From the NCBI GenBank assembly GCA_015059805.1, contig SUZO01000007.1, positions 1-64,000 of the forward strand: a stretch of 64,000 nucleotides of DNA. Direction: 5' to 3'. The first letter of the stretch is position 1, and each line of letters begins with the position of its first letter. Source of the DNA: Rikenellaceae bacterium (lineage in GTDB: Bacteria; Bacteroidota; Bacteroidia; Bacteroidales; Rikenellaceae). Positions 9,920-18,012 of the stretch are shown piece by piece. The notes under the pieces were generated by a model. The model saw only the letters and a list, made by a program, of their open reading frames with translations, had not been told where the DNA came from and ran no database searches. The translations under genes and the position numbers were made by a program.

Positions 9920-11068
9920 ATGAAAGCAATTACTTATATAGGTGTAGATGACACCGACCTTGACCTTTTTGAGGGTCTTTATGAGATTCCTAATGGTGTA
10001 TCTTATAATTCATATCTAATTACAGACCAGAAGGTTGCGATTATTGACTCTGTGGATATTCGCAAGTGCAATGAGTGGCTTGCAAACCTTGATGCAGCAC
10101 TTAATAGCCGCGAACCTGATTATATTGTGGTTCACCACATGGAGCCTGACCATGCTGGCTCTTTGGCGGCTGTTGTTGAGCGCTATCCGCAGCTAAAGAT
10201 TGTCCTTACGGCACGCGCACAGCAGATGCTCTCACAGTTCTTTGATGGGGAGCTATTTGCTCAGAGGTGTATTGTTGTTGGCGAGGGGGATACTATCTCA
10301 CTGGGCGAGCACACTCTTACCTTCTATATGGCGCCTATGGTGCATTGGCCAGAGGTTATGGTTAGCTATGAGTCAAAGAGTAAGGTGCTGTTTTCGGCAG
10401 ATGCATTTGGCAAGTTCGGCGCTCTGAGCCACAATGAGGAGTGGGCTTGCGAAGCTCGTAGGTATTACTTTAACATCTGCGGTAAGTATGGCGTGCCAGT
10501 GCAGACGCTGTTAAAGAAGATTGCAAAACTTGATGTAGCGGCAATCTATCCGCTCCACGGACCACTACTTACTGAAAACTTAGAGTATTATATTGGTCTG
10601 TACGACTGCTGGAGCAAGTATGAGGTAGAGACTGACGGTGTATTTATTGCTTACGCCTCTATTTATGGCGGTACAGCTGCTGTGGCTCAGTGTTTTGCTC
10701 AGATGTTACGCGATAGGGGGATTCCTAAGGTTACGGTGGCAGATTTGTGCCGCGATGATAAGGCTGAGGCTGTAGAGGATGCCTTCCGTATGGGTACTTT
10801 GGTGCTTGCTGCGGCATCTTACGATGGCGATGTCTTCCCACCTATGCATGAATTTCTGCACCACCTTCAACTTAAGGGTTACCGTTCAAGAAGGGTGGCA
10901 ATTATTGAGAATGGGTCATGGGCACCTTGCGCTGCGCGTGCAATGAAGGCGTTGCTTGAGCCGATGAAGGAGATTGAGATTTTAGAGCCAACGGTTACAA
11001 TCCGCTCGCGTATGAAACAGAGCGATATGCCAGCTCTTGAAAGACTTGCTGATGCAGTTGTAGGGTAA
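9920..11068 (+). CDS. FprA family A-type flavoprotein (flavodiiron protein)
   Basis: HHMEPDHAGS diiron motif and C-terminal flavodoxin-like domain (FIAYASIYGGTAAVAQ). Confidence 0.9.
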   Translation: MKAITYIGVDDTDLDLFEGLYEIPNGVSYNSYLITDQKVAIIDSVDIRKCNEWLANLDAALNSREPDYIVVHHMEPDHAGSLAAVVERYPQLKIVLTARAQQMLSQFFDGELFAQRCIVVGEGDTISLGEHTLTFYMAPMVHWPEVMVSYESKSKVLFSADAFGKFGALSHNEEWACEARRYYFNICGKYGVPVQTLLKKIAKLDVAAIYPLHGPLLTENLEYYIGLYDCWSKYEVETDGVFIAYASIYGGTAAVAQCFAQMLRDRGIPKVTVADLCRDDKAEAVEDAFRMGTLVLAAASYDGDVFPPMHEFLHHLQLKGYRSRRVAIIENGSWAPCAARAMKALLEPMKEIEILEPTVTIRSRMKQSDMPALERLADAVVG

Positions 11069-11072
11069 TAAA

Positions 11073-11195
11073 AGAAGCTGTCTAACAAGGTGATTTCTGC
11101 GTTACGCTTGCCCTCAAAATCCTCACATACGTTTTAGTATGCTGCGGTTTTTCGGGCTACGCAAGCCTTGAAATCCCTCTTGTTATACAACTTCT
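11073..11195. repeat. Imperfect palindromic repeat element, about 123 bp
   Basis: Arms AGAAGCTGTCTAACAAG..GATTTC..CTTGCC and reverse complement of GGCTACGCAAGCCTTGAAATC..CTTGTTATACAACTTCT align. Confidence 0.65.
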
Positions 11196-11199
11196 AACG

Positions 11200-11230
11200 A
11201 AAAGGGAGTGTCTAAAAAACACTCCCTTTT
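11200..11230. terminator. Bidirectional terminator hairpin
   Basis: AAAAGGGAGTGT-ctaaaaa-ACACTCCCTTTT, 12-bp perfect stem between convergent genes. Confidence 0.85.
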
Positions 11231-11231
11231 G

Positions 11232-11915
11232 TTACTCCAATAGGCGGAATTTGGTAGTTATGGAGTAGTTTATTGTAATCTTTTTGAACTCTACAGGGGT
11301 CTGCTCCTCAGCCACTTCGTTTGTAGCCTTGGCAAATGAGCGCATGAGCATTATTCCGTCGTTGTAGTAGGATGGTGTTATGCCGCGATTGCTGTCATAG
11401 ATGTATATGCAGCTGCCGATTTTCTGTCCAACTGCTGCTGCAAGCTCTGTGGCGATATTTTGAGCATTTTTCATCGCCTCCTGACGACACTTGCTCTTGT
11501 ACTGCTCCATGTCGGTGTGAGATACGCGCGAGATGTTTATGTCGGAGATTCCAATCTCTGAAAGTTTGTCGTATACATTTACCACCTGCTCTACTTGACT
11601 TAGCTCAAGCTGATATTTAGCAACCGAGAGCGATGTGCCACGCTTAAAGTAGCTGCTTGACATATTTGCCATAGTAAGCTGCTTTTCAGTATCAATACCG
11701 AGTGATTTGAGCGTTGAAATCATCTGCTTGCGCTGTAGTTCAATAGCCTGACGACCCTTGCTGTCGCTCTCGTCAAGAGTTATGGAGAGGAAGAATTGAT
11801 TTGGGGTAATCTCTATCTCAGAAGTACCATTTACCTGAATATAGTTCTCCTCCTGCTGCGCAAAGACAGGTAGGGTAAAGCAAAAAGCCACAAGCGCTAA
11901 AATAATCCGTTTCAT
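11232..11915 (-). CDS. SIMPL domain (DUF541) secreted protein
   Basis: Signal peptide MKRIILALVAFCFTLPVFAQ; INVNGTSEIEITPN-like SIMPL pattern (IQVNGTSEIEITPNQFFLSI). Confidence 0.82.
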   Translation of the reverse strand: MKRIILALVAFCFTLPVFAQQEENYIQVNGTSEIEITPNQFFLSITLDESDSKGRQAIELQRKQMISTLKSLGIDTEKQLTMANMSSSYFKRGTSLSVAKYQLELSQVEQVVNVYDKLSEIGISDINISRVSHTDMEQYKSKCRQEAMKNAQNIATELAAAVGQKIGSCIYIYDSNRGITPSYYNDGIMLMRSFAKATNEVAEEQTPVEFKKITINYSITTKFRLLE

Positions 11916-11989
11916 AATGATTGTTGTTTTTTGTGCTACAATTAAAACGACAACAATAGTGCAAATATTGCACATGTGGTATGTAAAAA

Positions 11990-12011
11990 GGGACTGCCTG
12001 ATGACAGTCCC
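11990..12011 (-). terminator. Terminator downstream of the fimbrillin operon
   Basis: GGGACTG/CAGTCCC stem followed on the minus strand by T5. Confidence 0.65.
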
Positions 12012-12051
12012 CACCAAAAAAAGGTTTAATATTGCGTGTGACTTGCAGTGC

Positions 12052-12930
12052 TTAGTTCCACTCGTCTACCGAACCGTCAATAGATATCTCAATCTTCTCC
12101 TGGTCAGGAGAGGTGTTGAGAGTGACGGTAATGGTGTGCTGAATACCTGGACGGAAAGAGATTGAGTAGTCCAACAGATAGGCAACGCCCTCCATTGTAA
12201 TCTCAATCATCGGAGTGCTACGCTCAATAAACTGAGGTACAACGATAGCATCAAAAGTTGAGCCATCAACCTGACGCATCTTGATAGTCTTGTTCTCGCT
12301 GTACATATACTTCTCAAGTGAGCCGATTGTCCAATCAACCTTCGCAGTTGTGGCGGTATTGTAGATGTGCGCTACAATATCCTCTGGCAGCTCACCCTCA
12401 AATGTTGCGCCACGCTCAACCTTAACAACAAGGCGAGACATCATGTGGTGGAAATTGAGGTTTACAGAGCCATCGGCAGCAGTTACGCCACTTGCCTTTG
12501 CCCACACAATATCAGAAGCCTCGTAACCACCCAGCTCGCTCTCGGTGCGAGGAGTGTTCTGGTCGGTTGCAATATCAAAGAGTACCTCTTTTACAGCAGA
12601 GAGCTGCTGATAAGGGTAGATGCCGTAGAAATCACAAGCAACGCTGCTCCAGTAGAGCGGACGTGCTGTATTCCACTTAGTACCGTCAAAGGTTACAGCC
12701 TCATAGTTGAGATAGTTTGCCACTGGCTGCAGCTGAGCTGGATTCTCGCCGTTGTACTCAACAGCGTAGAGCGCAATAGTATCGCCTGCCTCAAAAGCTG
12801 TGAGGTTTGCACGTGTTGGCAAGCAAGCCTCTACACGGATATGGTCTGGGTTTGGTTGCTCAACCTCGCTATTTTTGTCGCAGCTTACACATAGAAGTGC
12901 TAATGCTGCAAGTGTTATATACTTTTTCAT
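12052..12930 (-). CDS. Fimbrillin family lipoprotein
   Basis: Lipobox LLCVSCD; PLYWSS..CDFYGIYPYQ; HHMMSRLVVKVERG; fimbrillin-type VVPQFIE. Confidence 0.82.
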   Translation of the reverse strand: MKKYITLAALALLCVSCDKNSEVEQPNPDHIRVEACLPTRANLTAFEAGDTIALYAVEYNGENPAQLQPVANYLNYEAVTFDGTKWNTARPLYWSSVACDFYGIYPYQQLSAVKEVLFDIATDQNTPRTESELGGYEASDIVWAKASGVTAADGSVNLNFHHMMSRLVVKVERGATFEGELPEDIVAHIYNTATTAKVDWTIGSLEKYMYSENKTIKMRQVDGSTFDAIVVPQFIERSTPMIEITMEGVAYLLDYSISFRPGIQHTITVTLNTSPDQEKIEISIDGSVDEWN

Positions 12931-12938
12931 AGTTTTGA

Positions 12939-15900
12939 CTATTTAAGGATTGGTTTTTCTCCCATAAATACTGGTGCCATCTGCTTAGCAGCGCTTGCCA
13001 TGTTCTCCATTGTAGGCTCACCAGCAAGTACCATAGCTGCAGAGGTTGTAAAGTCGTTGTTTGAAGCGTCTACAACATCCTTATCGTAGAAGCTGGTGAT
13101 GCTAAACTGCTCACCTGCATACTTCATAATACGCTCAACCATCTCCTGACGAGAGATTGCAGAGTAGTAAGGAACGTTGTTGTTCATACAGCTGTTACCC
13201 TCACTGCGATAGATACCGCGAGTGTGGAAATAGCCGCCCTCGTACATATCGACAATGTTAGAGTACTTAGGATGGTAGATAAGGTGTGCCCACTCAACGG
13301 TCTTCATGTCACCATTGGTTGAGAGGTTGCGATACCAACCTAACGCCTTGGTCCTAAGGAAAGCGTCAAGGTGGTCGCAGCAGTCACACTTACAATCCTG
13401 AATAAATGCGTTGTGGTAGATGTACTCATCGGCAAGCTTAGCAAAGCCGTGACCACCTGCCTCGTGCTGAACAATACCGCGGAAGTCAAATGGATAAGCG
13501 TCGCGGCTCATAGGGCAGATAGCAATCGCTGAGCCATCAGACCACATGTAGCAGATACCGCCATACTCAGTCGTATTCTCAACCATAACTACAAGGGTCT
13601 GGTTAAGATTGCTCTCATTTACGGTCTCAGCCTTCATAGCATACTCGTATGTTATCTTAGTGTCTGGCATAATGCCGTTAAGAGAGTACTGAGAGCCAAA
13701 CTTAGCATCCTTAATGGTGTTTACAGTACCCATGCCGCTATCTGGTGACATACCTACAACGGTGTAGATGTTGAAGTACTCCTTGTAGCTCTTGTAAGGC
13801 TCAATTGCAAAGTAGTAACCAATCGCCTCGTTTACTCCGTCAAGATATTTACCCTCGGCAATATCCTTAGCGTCAAAACAGTCGCCCATAAAGACGATGT
13901 TCACTCCGCCACCTACAGTTGCCGCCTGGTTTACAATCACATCACCATCGGCAACGTCGCTGTCAAACTGCTCTACAACAAGACGTGTTGAGTAATCCTT
14001 GTCGTTCAGACGAACAACAACCTCACCCTTACGACCACTGTGCTTAGTATAGCTGTGTGTTGTGCCATTTACTAATGACTCAAACTCTACAACATCAGCG
14101 TCGGTCATCTCTGCCACTGTTACAGTGATGTCGGTCTTACCAACACCAGTTGATGGAGTTACGGTAATCCAATCTGGCAACGCCTCAGTGTCTACACTCC
14201 ACGCATAACCACTTGGCGCACGCAGTAGGTAGGTGTTGCTCTTCTGAGCATTGAGTACTCGCATCTTTGAGCGTGAGAAGCTGAAGTCATAGTGCGCAGC
14301 AATACGGCGGAAATCTGCCCATCCTGTCGCTGTCTGATACTTCGCTACAGCCTCCTCTGGTACCTCTACGGTAAAGTTATCCTTTGCTACCCCGTTAAAT
14401 GCACCATTTCCGCAAATAGGTGGCAACTTAGCCTCGCAAGTGATAGCGTTGAGACCTGAGCAGCCAGAGAATGCAGTTCCTCCAATAGTAATTAGACTCT
14501 TCGGAAGAGTTATAGCAGGTAAGTTCGAGCAAGAATAGAATGTGTCAGAGCCGATCGTAACCAGACCCTCTGGAAGAACAATTGGTTCACTAATTCTGCG
14601 ACAGTATCCAAAGGCTCCATTCCATCCGTTATCTCCTGCGCCACCTTCCATCATTATTAACTCGCTATCTTTAGCAAATGCAATGCTTGTGAAACGATTG
14701 CCAGCAAAACATCTACTAGGTAATATCTGTATCTGAGCAGGAATAACTAATTCACCTTGGAATTGACATTCTGAAAAACTGGACCAATTCAGAGATTTAA
14801 GACTATTAGGTAAACTAAGTGTACCCTTCATTCCTTCGCATTGACTAAAAGCACATGAACCAATACTTGTAACACCCTCATGAATAACCAAATTGCCAGT
14901 AAATCCTTTACAATTAGCAAAGCACCAATCTGGAATTGTTGTTAATTTGTGTGGAAGTACAAGATTTCCAGTTAGCATAGCGCAGTCACTAAAACAGCTA
15001 CTACCAATACTCTCCAATGACTCTGGTAGTGAGAGTGTGCCAGAGAGAGAGTGACAGCCACTAAATACACTGCCGCCTAACACCTTAAGCTTGTGCGGAA
15101 GTTGCAGGGAGGTGATGTTAGTACCAGAGAATGCGCTGTAACCAATCTCTACAACGTCGTTAGGGATAACAAGCGCACCAGAGAGTAGTGTGCCTGAGAA
15201 TGCATTGCTACCAATCTTAGTCACAACCTCTGGGAAGGCGAAGTAGACAAGGGTAATTCTGCCATTGAATGCATTACTTGGAATTTCGTTAGGGTAGCTA
15301 TCTACATACCTTGATGACCAGTGAATTTCGGTAGCGTTAGGGTAGCGCTCACGTACCATTGCTTGGCACTCAGCGTCGCTCTCAGGCATTTCGCCACCAA
15401 AGTACTCATCGTGATAGTCGCTCCATGTGTTATTCTCATACACATTTACATGGTAGCGCCAACCGCCGACAATCTCAGCCTCCTTAAGGTTTACAGCCTG
15501 CAGGATAGACATCTTGTCGCGCATAAAGTAGAAGTCGCGCTTGTTAATCTTACCGCTGACCTTAAGGTTCTTAATCTTAGCAGGGTTTTTCTTAGCCTCG
15601 GCAATCTTAGCCTCAAGAGTACCCGCCTCATCAAGGTGAACGACGTAGTACTGGCGAGCCTCACCGCCGTGTGACTCCACGTCAGCAACCCACTCGGTAA
15701 TCTCAAAGCCATCAAGAGCAAGCTCGTAGTCACCAGTGACAGCCTTCTTATTGATTCTGATTGTAAACTTAGTCTGCAGACCCTGCTGGTACTCAACATT
15801 TGCTTTGTCATACTTATAGCGGTAGTTGATACCGTCAATGGTGATGACAAACAGCGGAGTTGCAGCCTCAACTGTCTGTGGAACAACGATAGCACGGAAG

Positions 15901-16616
15901 CCATCAGTGCCGTTCTTCATCAGAATGCCGTCGCTCTGAGGCTCACCAGTAGCGGTGATAGTCGCTGTAGCGAGGTCGATAGTTGCCTTGCGGGTGGTAT
16001 TGACAACCTTAACACCCTTCTCAAGAGCATCAAACTCGCCCTCAGCAAAACCAGTACCCTCAGTGAGCACAACATTTGCGCAAGCCATATAGTGGTGGAA
16101 GCGGAGCTTAATGCGCTGCTCACTTGGAGCGACATTTGTAACCTTGCCCCACAAGAAGTCTGACTGTGCATAGCCGTCAATAACTGTTGCGCCAGACTGA
16201 TCCTGAGCAACCTCAAACTCGTAGTTATTTACGCTCTGAGGATTTGCGTAAGGGTAGTATGCATAGAGGTCAATATTTGTCTCAGCATCCTTATAGTAGA
16301 TGCTTCCGCTTGAGATCCATGCGTTATTTGCAGCATCGTAGGTAAAACGTGCATTGTCTACCTGGTTGCCGCTGTCAAGAAGTGTGCCGGCAAGAGTGTT
16401 CTCGTCGGTATAGTTTACACCATACAGACCCACCTGGTCGCCCTCGCAGAAGCCGTTATCGTCTACGCGGGTGAGATAGTCCTGTTCAATACTGCCCTCG
16501 ATTTGAATACGAGGAGCACCCTGTGGAGCTATATAGTCAAGCTCCTGAGGGTCGGTTGAGCAACCTGCAAATAGCAGTGCCGCCAAACCAAATGAAAAAA
16601 TCAGACTCTTCTTCAT
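12939..16616 (-). CDS. Mosaic surface lipoprotein: fimbrillin-like domain, BspA-type leucine-rich repeats, BACON-like domain, M64-type metallopeptidase
   Basis: Lipobox LLFAGCS; fimbrillin motifs (IYYKDAETNIDLYAYYPYA, HHYMACANVVL); LRR_5 repeats (IPNDVVEIGYSAFSGTNITSLQLP); WITVTPSTGVGK; QHEAGGHGFAKLADEY. Start trimmed from 16709. Confidence 0.85.
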   Translation of the reverse strand: MKKSLIFSFGLAALLFAGCSTDPQELDYIAPQGAPRIQIEGSIEQDYLTRVDDNGFCEGDQVGLYGVNYTDENTLAGTLLDSGNQVDNARFTYDAANNAWISSGSIYYKDAETNIDLYAYYPYANPQSVNNYEFEVAQDQSGATVIDGYAQSDFLWGKVTNVAPSEQRIKLRFHHYMACANVVLTEGTGFAEGEFDALEKGVKVVNTTRKATIDLATATITATGEPQSDGILMKNGTDGFRAIVVPQTVEAATPLFVITIDGINYRYKYDKANVEYQQGLQTKFTIRINKKAVTGDYELALDGFEITEWVADVESHGGEARQYYVVHLDEAGTLEAKIAEAKKNPAKIKNLKVSGKINKRDFYFMRDKMSILQAVNLKEAEIVGGWRYHVNVYENNTWSDYHDEYFGGEMPESDAECQAMVRERYPNATEIHWSSRYVDSYPNEIPSNAFNGRITLVYFAFPEVVTKIGSNAFSGTLLSGALVIPNDVVEIGYSAFSGTNITSLQLPHKLKVLGGSVFSGCHSLSGTLSLPESLESIGSSCFSDCAMLTGNLVLPHKLTTIPDWCFANCKGFTGNLVIHEGVTSIGSCAFSQCEGMKGTLSLPNSLKSLNWSSFSECQFQGELVIPAQIQILPSRCFAGNRFTSIAFAKDSELIMMEGGAGDNGWNGAFGYCRRISEPIVLPEGLVTIGSDTFYSCSNLPAITLPKSLITIGGTAFSGCSGLNAITCEAKLPPICGNGAFNGVAKDNFTVEVPEEAVAKYQTATGWADFRRIAAHYDFSFSRSKMRVLNAQKSNTYLLRAPSGYAWSVDTEALPDWITVTPSTGVGKTDITVTVAEMTDADVVEFESLVNGTTHSYTKHSGRKGEVVVRLNDKDYSTRLVVEQFDSDVADGDVIVNQAATVGGGVNIVFMGDCFDAKDIAEGKYLDGVNEAIGYYFAIEPYKSYKEYFNIYTVVGMSPDSGMGTVNTIKDAKFGSQYSLNGIMPDTKITYEYAMKAETVNESNLNQTLVVMVENTTEYGGICYMWSDGSAIAICPMSRDAYPFDFRGIVQHEAGGHGFAKLADEYIYHNAFIQDCKCDCCDHLDAFLRTKALGWYRNLSTNGDMKTVEWAHLIYHPKYSNIVDMYEGGYFHTRGIYRSEGNSCMNNNVPYYSAISRQEMVERIMKYAGEQFSITSFYDKDVVDASNNDFTTSAAMVLAGEPTMENMASAAKQMAPVFMGEKPILK

Positions 16617-16623
16617 AATTATA

Positions 16624-16761
16624 TTAGTTATAGTACTCATTCTCGTCACTATCCCAGCCACCGATACCGATGTCAAAGCCTGGCGAGCCTTGACTTGCAC
16701 CAAAACCACACTCTATATTTATATATAGTGTAGTCAGTATAGGTTTTGTGTATCGTTTCAT
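16624..16761 (-). CDS. 45-aa small protein inside the fimbrillin operon (MKRYTKPILTTLYINIECGFGASQGSPGFDIGIGGWDSDENEYYN)
   Basis: Read directly on the minus strand; AAAAGGATATT upstream; 20 bp after the upstream CDS and 7 bp before the downstream CDS; C-terminal IGIGGWDSD matches the neighbouring fimbrillin tail. Confidence 0.7.
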   Translation of the reverse strand: MKRYTKPILTTLYINIECGFGASQGSPGFDIGIGGWDSDENEYYN

Positions 16762-16781
16762 GGTTGTGAATATCCTTTTAT

Positions 16782-17684
16782 TTACTCAGCGTCGCCACCG
16801 TAATCCTCACCGTCAGAATCCCAACCGCCAATGCCGATGTTAATGCCGTTGTTAATCTTATTTACAGTAATTGTAAATTTGTGCTGCTTATTAGCCTTGA
16901 AGGTAAACTGCTCACGCTTAAGGGTGTAGTCTACATTGTTGATATTAACGATAATAAGACCGTTGCCACCATAAACTGTCTGCGGAACGATAAGTGCGCG
17001 GTAGTAGTTGCCCTCGTTATATGGAGTGACATCACAAGGGTAACCAGTAGCGCTTGCAGTACCATCATTGAGGTTGATATTTGCCTCGGTGCAGACGTTG
17101 CAGATGCGAACAGAGATTGATGCATTGTTAAGATCCTCTTGAGTAAAGCCCTTGCCAGGAACAAGAGAGATAAGTGCGTTACTGAACAGGTGGTTTACCT
17201 GGATGCCTACAGCGTCAGCGGTAGGGTAGACCTGCTCGCTCTTGCCCCACAAGAAGTCAGATGCCTTGTAGTTATCAAGTGAGGACTGGTCCTGCTGTGT
17301 GTAGAACTGGTGGTTGTAGACATCAACACCATAGGCAAATGGGTAGTAGCAGTAGAAATCTACTGGGGTAGACTTGTCAAACCAGTAGATTGGCTCATCT
17401 GGAGTCCATGTGCCAGCACCGTCATAACTGAAGCCCATGTTGTCTACATAGTTGCCTGATGACTGAAGGTAAACTGGGTTCCAGCCCTCAGAACTCTCAT
17501 AGTAGTGGCTAACATAGATACCAACTCTATCACCATACTCAAAACCGTAGTCATTAGCACGGCTAATGTTTGTAGAGATTTTAATTGGAATGCGCTCCTC
17601 TACTATAGGCGCCTCAGTTTGCTTGCTCTGTGAACAAGCTACCATTGCTGCAGCACATGCTGCGATAAGTAAAAGTTTTTTCAT
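16782..17684 (-). CDS. Fimbrillin family lipoprotein
   Basis: Lipobox AMVACS; PIYWFDKSTPVDFYCYYPFA; VNHLFSNALISLVPG; VVPQTVYG-type RALIVPQTVYG. Confidence 0.82.
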   Translation of the reverse strand: MKKLLLIAACAAAMVACSQSKQTEAPIVEERIPIKISTNISRANDYGFEYGDRVGIYVSHYYESSEGWNPVYLQSSGNYVDNMGFSYDGAGTWTPDEPIYWFDKSTPVDFYCYYPFAYGVDVYNHQFYTQQDQSSLDNYKASDFLWGKSEQVYPTADAVGIQVNHLFSNALISLVPGKGFTQEDLNNASISVRICNVCTEANINLNDGTASATGYPCDVTPYNEGNYYRALIVPQTVYGGNGLIIVNINNVDYTLKREQFTFKANKQHKFTITVNKINNGINIGIGGWDSDGEDYGGDAE

Positions 17685-17800
17685 AATGGTTATGGTTAAA
17701 TAGTTTAGTTAAGTCAATAGTAATTCGGATGACAGAGTTTTCTGCCACCAATAAGGGTATAAAAAACGTTGTAACTAATTGATTTACAGCGCGAAAATCT

Positions 17801-17810
17801 CCCCCCCCCC
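17801..17810. repeat. C10 homopolymer tract (G10 on the fimbrillin coding strand)
   Basis: Direct reading; lies between the fimbrillin operon start codon and a candidate TACATTTG box. Confidence 0.9.
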
Positions 17811-17905
17811 GATGAAAAGAGGCTGATTTTGGATAAATATGGTATTTGTCGGCTTCATCATCCGAAAATTAGCTGCAAATTGAAAAGGATTACTTACACT
17901 CATCG

Positions 17906-17913
17906 CAAATGTA
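17906..17913 (-). promoter_or_regulatory. Candidate -7 box (TACATTTG) for the fimbrillin operon
   Basis: TAnnTTTG match with a TTG about 20 bp upstream. Confidence 0.5.
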
Positions 17914-17955
17914 GGAAAAATAAAATGGAAAAACAAGAAAAATCAAACAAAAAGA

Positions 17956-17978
17956 GCGCTGATTATCAAAATCAACGC
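17956..17978 (-). terminator. Terminator downstream of rlmD
   Basis: GCGTTGATT/AATCAGCGC stem followed by C-T5 on the minus strand. Confidence 0.6.
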
Positions 17979-18012
17979 CCATTTTTGCTAAAAATATTAT
18001 AATTATTTTTCG

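Noticed and set aside
15920-16216. Leu/Ser/Arg-rich minus-strand ORFs within the mosaic peptidase gene (also 15491-15904)
   Set aside because: Alternate frames of the real CDS; composition is the usual frameshift artefact.
12052-17684. Invertible promoter (Mpi-type) controlling the fimbrillin operon
   Set aside because: No flanking inverted repeat pair or adjacent invertase was found upstream of 17684; the C10 tract is the better switch candidate.
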